Source of the DNA: RGIG6919 sp045531905
GTDB lineage: Bacteria; Bacillota; Clostridia; Lachnospirales; Lachnospiraceae
Length of the DNA: 64,000 nt
NCBI GenBank assembly: GCA_045531905.1
Contig: JAZSEY010000024.1
Coordinates: 76,568 to 140,567, forward strand
Direction: 5' to 3'
Shown here: one piece after another, positions 18,847-28,073 of the stretch
How the letters are laid out: each line of letters begins with the position of its first letter
Numbering within the stretch: position 1 is the first letter of the stretch
Made by a program: the position numbers and the translations under genes
The notes under the pieces: generated by a model
The model's input: the letters and a program-made list of their open reading frames with translations, nothing else
What the model was told of the DNA's origin: nothing
Databases searched by the model: none

Positions 18847-20115
18847 ATGAACGATGCAGTGCTATTGCAGGCACTCATGGACGACATATTAAAGGCGCTT
18901 CGCGTAAATATAATGACAGGTGAATTGCAGCCGATCAAGGTGCTGACGGTAGAGAAACGAAGAGGTTTTTTCAAGGCAAAACACATTGATGTTTACATGC
19001 AGACAGAGGTGGATGAAGGCTCCATCCACGAGTTGGATCAGCAACAGTATTTGCAAATCACTAGCTTGAAAAATATCCAAAGAAAGGTAAAAGAAAACCA
19101 TCGCAAGTTATCCCATAACTTTCGAAAAAAGGTTGATGGTACCTATCAATGGATAACATTTGAGATGATGATTCCCAAGGATTATGATAACGATAATCCT
19201 TGGGTATTATATTTATGGAAGAAATCTGATGGGGATGCCTGTGAGTTAACAGAAGCCTTGCGTATGCAGTCCTTGAGTTATGACATTATTTTAAAAGTAA
19301 ACATTACAACTGATTCTTTTGAAATGATTAAGATGGAAGCAACGTCTAACGAAACAACTGATAATTATAATGGTAGTTTCTCACGTTGGGCAACGTGGTA
19401 TGCAACCGATGAGCACGTACACGAAGGGGATGTATCTATGCTTTCAACGTTTTTGGAATTGAGACGGTTGCAGGATATTTTTTCAGAGAGTGTTGCTCCG
19501 CTTCACACCATATACAGAAGAAAAACGGAAGAGACATATCGTTGGGTGATGCTGGAATTATTACCAGGGATGACATATAAGGCCACAAACAAAGTGGTCA
19601 TGCTATATGTCCATAGTGTTCCTGAAACATTTGAGCAGGAAATGGTATACCATAAGTATTTAGAATATCATGCCAAGTTTGATGGATTAACTGGGGTAAA
19701 GAGTATGCAGTCATATCAACTATATTGTCAACGGTTTTTAAATTATCTGGAAAAGCCTGCTCTCATGGCAGTATATGCAGATATAAATGATTTAAAAGAA
19801 TTAAATCGGATTGGCGGATATGAACAGGGAAATGATTATTTGAAACGTTTCAGTCGAATGCTCATGGAGTTTTTCGGTACCATGAATGTGTTCCGGATTG
19901 GTGGCGACCGTTTTGTTGTGCTGATGGCAGATGTGAATCAAGATAAGGCGAAACAGATGTTTACAGATTTCTATAATATCATGAAAAAGCAGGCACATCC
20001 GATGGCAGCCTTGGGATTTGCATGGCATGAAAATCCTGTTACCGTAGAGACGTTAGTTTCTGTTGCAGAAAGACAAATGCTCCTTGACAAAGAAAACTTA
20101 AAAAATTTTAACTAA
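18847..20115 (+). CDS. GGDEF-domain protein (variant GGDRF active site)
   Basis: A 422-residue protein with two similar sensory-type regions (each containing a Y(Q/R)W(I/V) sheet block, about 60-130 and 200-260) and a C-terminal GGDEF domain from about 275. The signature is GGDRF: the metal-binding third residue is kept but the following Glu is Arg, so diguanylate cyclase activity is uncertain. The ADINDLKELNRIGG...GND block is otherwise normal. No membrane segment is visible. It is the last gene of the c-di-GMP unit and has an AAGGAGG site before its start. Confidence 0.85.
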   Translation: MNDAVLLQALMDDILKALRVNIMTGELQPIKVLTVEKRRGFFKAKHIDVYMQTEVDEGSIHELDQQQYLQITSLKNIQRKVKENHRKLSHNFRKKVDGTYQWITFEMMIPKDYDNDNPWVLYLWKKSDGDACELTEALRMQSLSYDIILKVNITTDSFEMIKMEATSNETTDNYNGSFSRWATWYATDEHVHEGDVSMLSTFLELRRLQDIFSESVAPLHTIYRRKTEETYRWVMLELLPGMTYKATNKVVMLYVHSVPETFEQEMVYHKYLEYHAKFDGLTGVKSMQSYQLYCQRFLNYLEKPALMAVYADINDLKELNRIGGYEQGNDYLKRFSRMLMEFFGTMNVFRIGGDRFVVLMADVNQDKAKQMFTDFYNIMKKQAHPMAALGFAWHENPVTVETLVSVAERQMLLDKENLKNFN

Positions 20116-20120
20116 AAATC

Positions 20121-20149
20121 TTGACAAATGTGTTTCAGAGTCTTAGAAT
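20121..20149 (+). promoter_or_regulatory. Promoter of the fatty-acid biosynthesis operon
   Basis: TTGACA (20121-20126) and TAGAAT (20144-20149) are 17 bp apart. The AT-rich stretch just after (AGTTTGATAAATTTAGTT) contains an AGTTTGA half-site like those bound by FabT-type MarR regulators; that link is tentative. Confidence 0.75.
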
Positions 20150-20214
20150 AAGTTTGATAAATTTAGTTAAATAAATTTAGATAAAATATTTTTAAGAAAA
20201 AGGAGAAAGAGAAA

Positions 20215-20442
20215 ATGACATTTGAAAAGGTTAAGGAGATTATTGTTGATTCATTAGGTTGTGATGAGGAAAAGGTTACTTTAGAGGCTTCTTTAGCTGA
20301 TGATTTAGAGGCTGATTCTTTAGACGCTGTTGAGTTAAACATGGCTATTGAGGAAGCATTTGAGATTTCTATTCCTGATGAGGAATTAGCTAAGTTCAAG
20401 ACAGTAAAGGATATCGTAGATTATATTGAGAGCCAGAACTAA
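20215..20442 (+). CDS. acpP: Acyl carrier protein
   Basis: A 75-residue acyl carrier protein. The DSLDAVEL motif contains Ser35, the 4'-phosphopantetheine attachment site, and the protein is very acidic, as usual. It carries the growing acyl chain for all the Fab enzymes encoded downstream. The AAAAGGAGA site lies about ten bases before the start. It is the first gene of the fatty-acid operon and sits about 65 bp after a strong promoter. Confidence 0.97.
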   Translation: MTFEKVKEIIVDSLGCDEEKVTLEASLADDLEADSLDAVELNMAIEEAFEISIPDEELAKFKTVKDIVDYIESQN

Positions 20443-20467
20443 TATTGGCATTTAATGGAGCGGAGCA

Positions 20468-21325
20468 ATGAGTAGTCTTTTAAGTAGAACAAAGAATCAG
20501 GATACATCAGATACAATTACATACATGGCAGGAAAGATACTGACAGAGCAGCCGGATGCTGTGAAGGAGTGTCCGAAATGTAAAGAGCAGCACACAGAGG
20601 CTGTGCTGACTGACGCATTTTACGTTTGTCCATCCTGCGGACATCATATGGCAATTTCTGCAATTCAGAGAATTCAGATGTTGGCAGATGAAGGTAGCTT
20701 TAAGGAACAGGGAAAGAATATTGTCAGTGGTAATCCACTGAAGTTTCCCGGTTACAGGAATAAGTTAGTAAATGCCCAGGAGGAAAATGGCAACAAGGAT
20801 GCATTGGTGACCGGTGTGTGTACCATTCAGGGTAACAAGACTGCCATTGCTGTGCTTGATAGTACATTTATGATGGGAAGTATGGGAACTGTTGTAGGTG
20901 AGAAGTTTACTATGCTGACCGAGTTCGCACGTAAGAATAAATTACCATTGGTGGCAGTGTCTGCCAGTGGTGGTGCGAGAATGCAGGAGGGAATGTTCTC
21001 TCTTGTTCAGATGGCTAAGACTAGTGCAGCGGTAGAGAAGTTTTCTGAAAGCGGTGGATTGTATATATCCATCCTGACACATCCAACCATGGGTGGCGTG
21101 AGTGCCAGCTTTGCAATGCTAGGCGATATTATTATCGCTGAGCCTAAGGCAAGAATTGGTTTTGCAGGTCCACGTGTCATCGAGCAGACCATTCGTCAGA
21201 AACTTCCAAAGGGCTTCCAGAAATCAGAGTTCCAGGAGGAACATGGATTTGTGGACCGTATTGTAGAAAGAAAAGAACTTAGAGGCATTGTAGGACGTCT
21301 GTTGGCAATGCACGGAAGGAGTTAG
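20468..21325 (+). CDS. accD: Acetyl-CoA carboxylase carboxyltransferase subunit beta
   Basis: A 285-residue beta subunit of the carboxyltransferase that makes malonyl-CoA. The zinc ribbon is CPKC...CPSC (residues about 36-58), and the crotonase-type body has SGGARMQEGMFSLVQMAK and GGVSASFAMLGD. It is followed after 5 bp by accA. Biotin carboxylase (accC) and the biotin carrier (accB) are not in this operon and must be encoded elsewhere. Confidence 0.97.
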   Translation: MSSLLSRTKNQDTSDTITYMAGKILTEQPDAVKECPKCKEQHTEAVLTDAFYVCPSCGHHMAISAIQRIQMLADEGSFKEQGKNIVSGNPLKFPGYRNKLVNAQEENGNKDALVTGVCTIQGNKTAIAVLDSTFMMGSMGTVVGEKFTMLTEFARKNKLPLVAVSASGGARMQEGMFSLVQMAKTSAAVEKFSESGGLYISILTHPTMGGVSASFAMLGDIIIAEPKARIGFAGPRVIEQTIRQKLPKGFQKSEFQEEHGFVDRIVERKELRGIVGRLLAMHGRS

Positions 21326-21330
21326 GCTTT

Positions 21331-22161
21331 ATGTTATTAGATACATTGAGCGCATATGAGCGTGTAAAGATTGCCAGAGGCAAGGATCGTCCTAAGATTG
21401 ATCATTATATTGATGCTTTATTCGATGACTTTATCGAATTAAAGGGTGACCGTTTGGGTGGCGAGGATGCTGGTATTTTAGGTGGTATTGCAATGTACCA
21501 CGGTAAGCCGGTGACTGTAATAGGCCACAGAAAGGGTACAACATTAGAAGAGAATATGAAGTATAACTTTGGTATGCCAGAGCCGGAAGGGTATCGTAAG
21601 GCCCTTCGCTTAATGAAGCAGGCAGAGAAGTTTGGCAGACCGGTTATTACGTTTATTGATACACCGGGCGCATATCCGGGAATTGAGGCTGAGGAAAACG
21701 GACAGAGTATTGCCATTGCTGAAAGTTTGGCACAAATGAGTGCGTTAAAGATTCCAATTATTGCCGTGGTTACCGGTGAGGGTAATAGTGGTGGCGCCCT
21801 TGCAATTTCGGTGGCGAACAGCATTTTAATGTTTGAAAATGCTGTGTATTCCATTTTGTCTCCGGAAGGCTTCGCATCTATTCTCTGGAAGGATTCAGAG
21901 CGTAGTGAAGAGGCTTGTGATTTAATGAAGATGACTGCATTTAATTTGAAGGATTATGGTTTAATCGATGAAATTATTCCGGAACCGGATGGCGGTATCT
22001 TGGAGAGCAGTAAGAAGGCCTTTGTGGTATTAGATAGAATGCTACAGAAGGAATTAGCAAAGTATGAGCATATGTCAGGTGAAAGACTGGCGAGACACAG
22101 ATATCACAAGTTTAGAACCTTGGATAGTGCACACGGAAAAATTAAACGAGGAATGAGGTAA
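21331..22161 (+). CDS. accA: Acetyl-CoA carboxylase carboxyltransferase subunit alpha
   Basis: A 276-residue alpha subunit that forms an alpha2beta2 carboxyltransferase with AccD. Conserved elements are FIELKGDRLGGEDAGILGGIA, the GTTLEENMKYNFGMPEPEGYRKA block, and TGEGNSGGALAI. The gene is slightly shorter than the proteobacterial form at the N-terminus, as in other Firmicutes. It is tightly packed between accD and fabH (4 bp). Confidence 0.97.
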   Translation: MLLDTLSAYERVKIARGKDRPKIDHYIDALFDDFIELKGDRLGGEDAGILGGIAMYHGKPVTVIGHRKGTTLEENMKYNFGMPEPEGYRKALRLMKQAEKFGRPVITFIDTPGAYPGIEAEENGQSIAIAESLAQMSALKIPIIAVVTGEGNSGGALAISVANSILMFENAVYSILSPEGFASILWKDSERSEEACDLMKMTAFNLKDYGLIDEIIPEPDGGILESSKKAFVVLDRMLQKELAKYEHMSGERLARHRYHKFRTLDSAHGKIKRGMR

Positions 22162-22165
22162 AGAT

Positions 22166-23104
22166 ATGCTTGGTATCAAGATAATTGGCACAGGTAGATG
22201 CTTGCCGGAAAAGGTTGTTACCAATGATGATTTAAGTAAGATTGTAGATACCAACGATGAGTGGATTAGCACTAGAACTGGTATCAAGCAGAGATATCAT
22301 TGTGTGGATGAACTGAACTGGCAGTTAGCATGTGGCGCAGCAAAGAAAGCAATTGAGAACAGTGGAATTGACAAAAATCAGATTGGTGCGTTGATTGTGG
22401 CAACCTTCACACCAGATTATGCCACACCTTCGGTAGCATGTTTTTTGCAGAGAGAATTAGGACTGCCTACAAATATTCCGGCATTTGATTTAAGTGCCGC
22501 TTGTGCAGGATTTTTATATGGACTGCGTATTTCAGCAGCATTGCTTCAGGATGAAGAGAGACCATACGCGTTAGTAATCGGTAGTGAACAGATTTCAACC
22601 CGTATGGATATGGAAGACAGAGGAACTTGTGTGTTGTTTGGAGACGGAGCCGGTGCGGCAGTGGTTGCGAAGAACCCAGATAAGAAGTTCTATGGTGTTT
22701 GGGGTGCCGAGGGCATGCCAGAGGCTCTGGGGTGTCCAGGACAGGCATTTGAAAAGCAACACATTTATATGGATGGTAAGCTGGTGTTCAAGTTTGCGGT
22801 CAGCAGAATGAGTGAGGCTGCAAGACAGGTGTTAGAGCAGGCTGGATTGTCCTTAGAAGATGTGGATTATGTAGTTTGTCATCAGGCAAATGAACGTATC
22901 ATTAAGAGTGTGGTAAAACAGTTACGTGCACCTGAAGAAAAGTTCTACAAGAACATACATAAGTACGGCAATACTTCAGCAGCAAGTATTCCGATTGCGT
23001 TAGATGAGATGAATGAATTAGGTATGTTCAAGGAAGGTATAAAGGTATTGTTAGTAGGCTTTGGCGCAGGCTTTACCTGGGCTGGTATGTTGTTAGAGTT
23101 CTAA
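22166..23104 (+). CDS. fabH: Beta-ketoacyl-ACP synthase III
   Basis: A 312-residue condensing enzyme that starts fatty-acid chains from acyl-CoA and malonyl-ACP. The catalytic triad is visible: Cys113 in SAACAGF, His in VCHQANERI and Asn in YGNTSAASIP. Its stop codon overlaps the first in-frame ATG of the fabK frame. The order accD-accA-fabH-fabK differs from the more frequent clostridial order in which fabH leads. Confidence 0.96.
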   Translation: MLGIKIIGTGRCLPEKVVTNDDLSKIVDTNDEWISTRTGIKQRYHCVDELNWQLACGAAKKAIENSGIDKNQIGALIVATFTPDYATPSVACFLQRELGLPTNIPAFDLSAACAGFLYGLRISAALLQDEERPYALVIGSEQISTRMDMEDRGTCVLFGDGAGAAVVAKNPDKKFYGVWGAEGMPEALGCPGQAFEKQHIYMDGKLVFKFAVSRMSEAARQVLEQAGLSLEDVDYVVCHQANERIIKSVVKQLRAPEEKFYKNIHKYGNTSAASIPIALDEMNELGMFKEGIKVLLVGFGAGFTWAGMLLEF

Positions 23105-23115
23105 TGGAGGAAACG

Positions 23116-24051
23116 ATGAGACTTGATAAAAAGTTAGGAATTAAATACCCAATTATTCAGGGTGGTATGGCAAATATTGCAACAGCAACTTTGGCAGCTG
23201 CAGTTTCCAATGCAGGTGGTCTTGGTTTGATTGGTGCAGGTGGTATGAATGTGGAACAGTTAGAGGAAAACATTCATGAGTGCCGTAAGTTAACAGATAA
23301 GCCATTTGGTGTCAATATTATGTTGATGAATCCACAAGCAGACCAAATGGCAGATTTGGTTGCCAGAGAGAAGGTAGCAGTTGTAACTACAGGTGCAGGT
23401 AATCCGGGTGCATACATTGGTAAGTGGAAGGAACAGGGCATCGTGGTTATGCCTGTTATGACCAGTACCTTGATTGCGCAACGTTTAGAGAAGGCTGGAG
23501 CAGATTATATTATTGCTGAGGGTGCAGAGGCTGGTGGACACATCGGCGAGATGAACACAATGGCATTGATTCCACAGATGGTTGACGCTTTGAATATCCC
23601 TGTAATAGCAGCAGGCGGTATCGCTGATGGCAGACAGTTGTTAGCAGCATTTGCACTTGGTGCAAGTGGTGTGCAGATTGGTACTTGTCTGTTGACCAGT
23701 GAGGAGTGTCCAATTCACGAGAACTACAAACAGGCAGTTGTAAAAGCAAGAGACAATTCCACTATTGTTACTGGTAGAATTGTTGGTTCTCCGGTTCGTA
23801 TTATTAAGAATCAGATGGCTAGAGAATATTTGCGTCAGGAGAAGGCTGGAGCAGATATGATGGAGCTTGAGAAATATACATTAGGTTCTTTGAGAAGAGC
23901 GGTATTTGACGGTGATACAAAGACAGGTTCTGTCATGGCAGGTCAGGTTGCAGGTCAGTGTAACGAGATTCGTCCGGTAAAGGACATTTTAGATGACATG
24001 ATGAAGGGTGCATTGGCAACCTTAGATACATTGGAAAACGCAATCAAATAA
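23116..24051 (+). CDS. fabK: Enoyl-ACP reductase II (FMN-dependent)
   Basis: A 311-residue FabK, the FMN-dependent enoyl-ACP reductase that completes each elongation cycle, in place of FabI. It shows the 2-nitropropane-dioxygenase-like TIM barrel: KYPIIQGGMANIA, GGLGLIGAGG, EGAEAGGHIGEM and AAGGIADGRQ. The ATG at 23104 also opens the frame, but GGAGG lies five bases before the ATG at 23116, which is the better start. No FabI is seen in the window. Confidence 0.95.
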   Translation: MRLDKKLGIKYPIIQGGMANIATATLAAAVSNAGGLGLIGAGGMNVEQLEENIHECRKLTDKPFGVNIMLMNPQADQMADLVAREKVAVVTTGAGNPGAYIGKWKEQGIVVMPVMTSTLIAQRLEKAGADYIIAEGAEAGGHIGEMNTMALIPQMVDALNIPVIAAGGIADGRQLLAAFALGASGVQIGTCLLTSEECPIHENYKQAVVKARDNSTIVTGRIVGSPVRIIKNQMAREYLRQEKAGADMMELEKYTLGSLRRAVFDGDTKTGSVMAGQVAGQCNEIRPVKDILDDMMKGALATLDTLENAIK

Positions 24052-24064
24052 GGAGGCACTACAT

Positions 24065-25000
24065 ATGAAAATCGCAGTTTTATTTGCCGGCCAGGGTAGC
24101 CAGAAGGTTGGCATGGGAAAAGATTTCTATGAGCAAAACGAGTTGTTCAAAAAGGTAGTAGATGAAGCAGAATTGGATTTTGATGTAAAGCAGTTGATGT
24201 TCGAAGGTCCAATGGAGCAGCTTTCACAGACTAGATATACACAGCCATGTATGGCAGTCTTTGCAGCAGGTGTGACAAAAATGTTGGAGGCAGCAGGTGT
24301 AAAGGCAGATTATGTTGCAGGTCTTAGTTTGGGTGAGTACAGCGCATTACATGCAGCAGGTGTGTTTGATACACAGACATTTATCAAGTTGGTGGCTTAC
24401 AGAGGTAAGGTTATGGAAGAGGCAGCCGCTGGTATTGAATGCAAAATGAGTGCGGTTATGGGCTTAGAAAGCTCTGTATTGACAGAGATTTGTAATCAGG
24501 TTTGCAGTGAAAATCCTGAAAATTATGTAACCGTTTCTAACTATAACTGTACAGGTCAGTACGTTATCTGTGGTGACAAGATTGCAGTGGAACTGGCTGA
24601 GACCAAGGCGAAGGAAGCAGGCGCAAAGCGTTGTCTTCCACTTAAGGTAAGCGGACCTTTCCATACAAAGTTTATGAAGCCTGCAGGTGAGGCTTTGGAT
24701 ACATACATGAATGATGTAACATTTGGCGACATGAAGACACCTGTTATTTTTAACACAACTGCAAAAGAACTTGGTGCAGATGAGACCATTAAGGCTCTTT
24801 TGGTAAAGCAGGTACAGAGCAGTATTTATATGGAAAATACAATCCAGTATTTACAGGCACAGGGCGTTGATACTGTAATCGAGGTTGGTCCTGGTAAGGC
24901 GTTAAGTGGATTTGTGAAGAGAACAGCAGATGGCATGACAACATATACAATTGAAGATGTTGCAGGCTTTGAGGCTGCATTGGAAGCGTTGAAGGCGTAA
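24065..25000 (+). CDS. fabD: Malonyl-CoA:ACP transacylase
   Basis: A 311-residue acyltransferase that loads malonate onto ACP. It begins with FAGQGSQKVGMGKDF and has the nucleophile motif GLSLGEYSAL (usually GHSLGE) and the partner His in GPFHTKFM. It lies 13 bp after fabK with an AAGGAGG ribosome binding site. Confidence 0.96.
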   Translation: MKIAVLFAGQGSQKVGMGKDFYEQNELFKKVVDEAELDFDVKQLMFEGPMEQLSQTRYTQPCMAVFAAGVTKMLEAAGVKADYVAGLSLGEYSALHAAGVFDTQTFIKLVAYRGKVMEEAAAGIECKMSAVMGLESSVLTEICNQVCSENPENYVTVSNYNCTGQYVICGDKIAVELAETKAKEAGAKRCLPLKVSGPFHTKFMKPAGEALDTYMNDVTFGDMKTPVIFNTTAKELGADETIKALLVKQVQSSIYMENTIQYLQAQGVDTVIEVGPGKALSGFVKRTADGMTTYTIEDVAGFEAALEALKA

Positions 25001-25025
25001 CAGGCTTTGTGGAGGATATAGGATT

Positions 25026-25772
25026 ATGATGAATTTATCAGGAAGAAAAGCATTGGTAACAGGTGCTTCTAGAGGTATCGGACGTGCCATTGCAGTGACA
25101 CTTGCTAAATGTGGTGCGGATGTAGCCATTAACTATGCAGGTAGTGAGGATGCTGCAAAGGAAACAGCAAAGCTTTGTGAAGAATTTGGTGTAAAGACCA
25201 TGGTAATCAAAGCAGATGTTTCAAATCAGGAAGATTGTGCAAACATGGTAGATGCTGTAAAGGCTGAGTTTGGTGCTATTGATATTTTAGTAAACAATGC
25301 AGGTATTACAAGGGATAAGCTGTTAATCGGAATGACAGAAGAAGATTTTGAGGATGTACTGTCAATTAACTTAAAGGGTACTTTCCTTTGTACAAAGCTT
25401 GTAAGTAAGATTATGATGAAGCAGCGTTATGGACGTATTATCAACATCAGCAGTGTGGTTGGTGTTTCAGGAAATGCAGGTCAGGCCAATTACGCAGCAA
25501 GTAAAGCAGGTGTTATCGGTTTGACAAAATCTGTAGCAAAGGAACTGGCTTCCAGAAATATTACTGCAAATGCAGTGGCTCCGGGTATGATTGAGACAGA
25601 TATGACTTCTGTGCTTTCAGATAAGGTAAAGGAAGCAATGTTAGGTGCAATTCCGGCAAAGAGAGCTGGTAGTCCTGAGGAAGTGGCAAATGCAGTTGCA
25701 TTTTTGGCTTCTGAGGAAGCAGCTTATATTACCGGTCAGGTATTAGGTGTAGATGGAGGAATGGCAGTATGA
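25026..25772 (+). CDS. fabG: 3-oxoacyl-ACP reductase
   Basis: A 248-residue short-chain dehydrogenase that reduces beta-ketoacyl-ACP with NADPH. Cofactor motif TGASRGIGRAI, NNAG motif, catalytic Ser in ISSVVG, and YAASKAG with the Tyr-Lys pair are all present. Two ATGs are adjacent at the start; the first is used here. The stop overlaps the start of fabF by 4 bp (ATGA). Confidence 0.97.
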   Translation: MMNLSGRKALVTGASRGIGRAIAVTLAKCGADVAINYAGSEDAAKETAKLCEEFGVKTMVIKADVSNQEDCANMVDAVKAEFGAIDILVNNAGITRDKLLIGMTEEDFEDVLSINLKGTFLCTKLVSKIMMKQRYGRIINISSVVGVSGNAGQANYAASKAGVIGLTKSVAKELASRNITANAVAPGMIETDMTSVLSDKVKEAMLGAIPAKRAGSPEEVANAVAFLASEEAAYITGQVLGVDGGMAV

Positions 25773-27001
25773 GAAGAGTAGTAGTAACAGGATTAGGTGC
25801 AGTGACACCGATTGGTAACACAGCAGTAGAGACATGGGAGAGCGTAAAGGCCGGCAAGTGCGGTATCGCTAAGATTACAAAATATGATACAACCGACAGA
25901 AAGGTAACTGTTGCCGGTGAGGTTAAGAATCTTAATTTAGAGGAGCACATTGATAAGCGTGAACTCAGAAAGACTGATTTGTTCTGTGCATTTGCAACTA
26001 TCGCTGCAAATGAGGCTGTCAAGGATGCAGCAATTGATTTTTCAGCTGTAGATACAGACAGATGTGGTGTTATTGTTTCTAGTGGTATCGGTGGTTTCCA
26101 GACTATCGAAAATGAGATTTTAAAGGGAAATGAGAAGGGCTTTGATAGAGTGTCTCCATTCTTCATCCCAACTGGTATTACCAATATGGCAGCGGCTAAG
26201 ATTGCCATTGAGCATGGTCTTCATGGTATGTGTACCTGTGTGGTTACTGCTTGTGCCAGTGGTACAAATGCTGTAGGTGATGGTTTCAGACATATCCGTG
26301 ATGGATACGCTGAGGTAATGCTTTGTGGTGGTACAGAAGCAAGTATTACAAAACCAGGTATGGGTGGCTTTACATCTTTAAATGCCCTTTGCAGATCAGA
26401 GGATCCTAATAGAGCTTCCATTCCATTTGATAAGGAGAGAAGTGGTTTCGTCATGGGCGAGGGTGCTGCAGTTCTCGTGTTAGAGGAGCTTGAGCATGCA
26501 TTGGCTCGTGGTGCTAAGATTTATGGTGAGGTTGTTGGGTATGGTGCAAACTGTGACGCACATCATATCACCGCTCCGCTTGAAGATGGTAGTGGTGCTG
26601 CTAAATGTATGCAGTTAGCGATGAAGGATGCTGGTATTGAGCCTTCTGATGTTACATACATCAATGCACATGGTACTTCAACACCATTAAATGATAAGGG
26701 TGAGACCTTAGCTGTGAAGACTGCATTTGGTGAGCATGCAAGCAAGGTTATGATGAGCTCGACAAAGTCTATGACTGGTCATTTATTGGGTGCCAGCGGT
26801 GCTGTAGAGGCTATGATTTGTGTAAAGGCAGTTCAGGATGATTTTGTTCCTGCAACCATCAATTACCAGGTGCCTGATGAAAACTGTGATTTAGATATCG
26901 TTCCAAATGAAGGTAGAAATACTACTGTAAATTATGCTATGTCTAACTCATTGGGCTTTGGCGGACATAACGCAAGCGTTATTTTCAAGAAATATTGCTA
27001 G
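25769..27001 (+). CDS. fabF: Beta-ketoacyl-ACP synthase II
   Basis: A 410-residue elongating condensing enzyme. Catalytic Cys162 lies in TACASGTNA, with His residues in NAHGTSTPLND and TGHLLGASGAVE. It extends acyl-ACP with malonyl-ACP. Translational coupling to fabG through an ATGA overlap and a 12-bp gap to fabZ place it firmly in the operon. Confidence 0.97.
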   Translation: MRRVVVTGLGAVTPIGNTAVETWESVKAGKCGIAKITKYDTTDRKVTVAGEVKNLNLEEHIDKRELRKTDLFCAFATIAANEAVKDAAIDFSAVDTDRCGVIVSSGIGGFQTIENEILKGNEKGFDRVSPFFIPTGITNMAAAKIAIEHGLHGMCTCVVTACASGTNAVGDGFRHIRDGYAEVMLCGGTEASITKPGMGGFTSLNALCRSEDPNRASIPFDKERSGFVMGEGAAVLVLEELEHALARGAKIYGEVVGYGANCDAHHITAPLEDGSGAAKCMQLAMKDAGIEPSDVTYINAHGTSTPLNDKGETLAVKTAFGEHASKVMMSSTKSMTGHLLGASGAVEAMICVKAVQDDFVPATINYQVPDENCDLDIVPNEGRNTTVNYAMSNSLGFGGHNASVIFKKYC

Positions 27002-27013
27002 AGGTGATATGAT

Positions 27014-27439
27014 ATGGAATTAAATTCAAATCAGATTCAGGAAATTATACCACATAGATACCCATTTTTACTGGTAGACAAAATCGTTGATTTTGAGCCG
27101 GGGCAGTGGGCTAAAGGAATTAAGTGCGTAACAGCAAACGAAATGCATTTCATGGGACATTTTCCACAGCAGCATGTGATGCCGGGTGTGTTGATTATTG
27201 AAGCATTGGCACAGACTGGTGCAGTTGCAATTCTTTCTGAGCAAGAGCATAAGGGTAAGATTGCATTTTTTGGTGGTATCAAAAATGCCCGTTTTAAGAA
27301 ACAGGTAGTGCCAGGGGATGTGTTAGAGCTTTCTTGTGAGATTATCACAAAGAGGGGACCTGTTGGTATTGGTAAGGCGGTAGCGACAGTAGATGGAAAG
27401 GTGGCAGTGACTGCTGAACTTACTTTTGCCGTACAGTAA
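27014..27439 (+). CDS. fabZ: 3-hydroxyacyl-ACP dehydratase
   Basis: A 141-residue hot-dog-fold dehydratase. Typical motifs are IPHRYPFLLVDKI and GHFPQQHVMPGVLIIEALAQ, with catalytic His and Glu. It removes water from 3-hydroxyacyl-ACP. It is the last biosynthetic gene of the operon. In many relatives accB sits next to fabZ; it is absent here. Confidence 0.97.
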   Translation: MELNSNQIQEIIPHRYPFLLVDKIVDFEPGQWAKGIKCVTANEMHFMGHFPQQHVMPGVLIIEALAQTGAVAILSEQEHKGKIAFFGGIKNARFKKQVVPGDVLELSCEIITKRGPVGIGKAVATVDGKVAVTAELTFAVQ

Positions 27440-27453
27440 ATATTAGACATGTG

Positions 27454-27481
27454 TTGACAAAAAATGCTTTGTTGATATACT
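27454..27481 (+). promoter_or_regulatory. Promoter of MarR-family regulator gene
   Basis: TTGACA (27454-27459) and TATACT (27476-27481) are 16 bp apart, so the regulator can be transcribed separately from the fab operon. Confidence 0.7.
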
Positions 27482-27524
27482 AAATATGGTAAGAACACAC
27501 ACGTTTTGAAATGGCAGGTAAAAT

Positions 27525-27977
27525 ATGTTAGAAGAAGCATTTCAGCAAGTATATATGAAGTTCAAATTGCATTTTTATAAGGCGTTGTTTGACAAGATTC
27601 AGGATAGAGAGACCTCTTTGACAACTGTGGAGACCTATTGCATAGAAATTATCTATGCCATGGACCATCCAACTGTGAGTGAGTTTGCTTCCTTTATTCA
27701 GATATCGTCACCAAACGCTGCATATAAGGTGAATTCATTAGTGAAAAAAGGATATCTTCGCAAGGTACAGTCTGAAAATGACAAGCGAGAGTATCATTTA
27801 GAGGTTACAGATAAGTATCTGAATTACTATAATCTCAGTTCTTCATATGTGAAGATTGTGACGGATCGTATGAAGGAACGTTTTGATCCTGAGGAATTGA
27901 AGGTGTTAGAAAAAGTCTTACGGGTAACATCAGAGGAATTAATGTCTGAAACCAGTGTAAAAGAAGTGAGAAGTTAA
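27525..27977 (+). CDS. MarR-family regulator, FabT-like
   Basis: A 150-residue winged-helix regulator. The recognition region (FASFIQISSPNAAYKVNSLVKKGYL) and wing (ENDKREYHLEVT) match the MarR family. Its position directly after fabZ is like that of FabT-type regulators, which repress fab genes when bound to long-chain acyl-ACP. It has its own promoter and is closed by a terminator. The ligand and the target operators are inferred from context only. Confidence 0.85.
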   Translation: MLEEAFQQVYMKFKLHFYKALFDKIQDRETSLTTVETYCIEIIYAMDHPTVSEFASFIQISSPNAAYKVNSLVKKGYLRKVQSENDKREYHLEVTDKYLNYYNLSSSYVKIVTDRMKERFDPEELKVLEKVLRVTSEELMSETSVKEVRS

Positions 27978-28002
27978 AATACAATAGGTGATATCAATAT
28001 TA

Positions 28003-28036
28003 AATAGCCAGGGCAATAACCCCTGGTTATTTTATG
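28003..28036 (+). terminator. Rho-independent terminator
   Basis: AATAGCCAGGG pairs with CCCTGGTTATT around a short loop and is followed by TTTATG. It closes the fatty-acid/MarR region. Confidence 0.8.
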
Positions 28037-28073
28037 TAATAAGTAATTTTAAAAAAAAATATAAAATAGGGCT

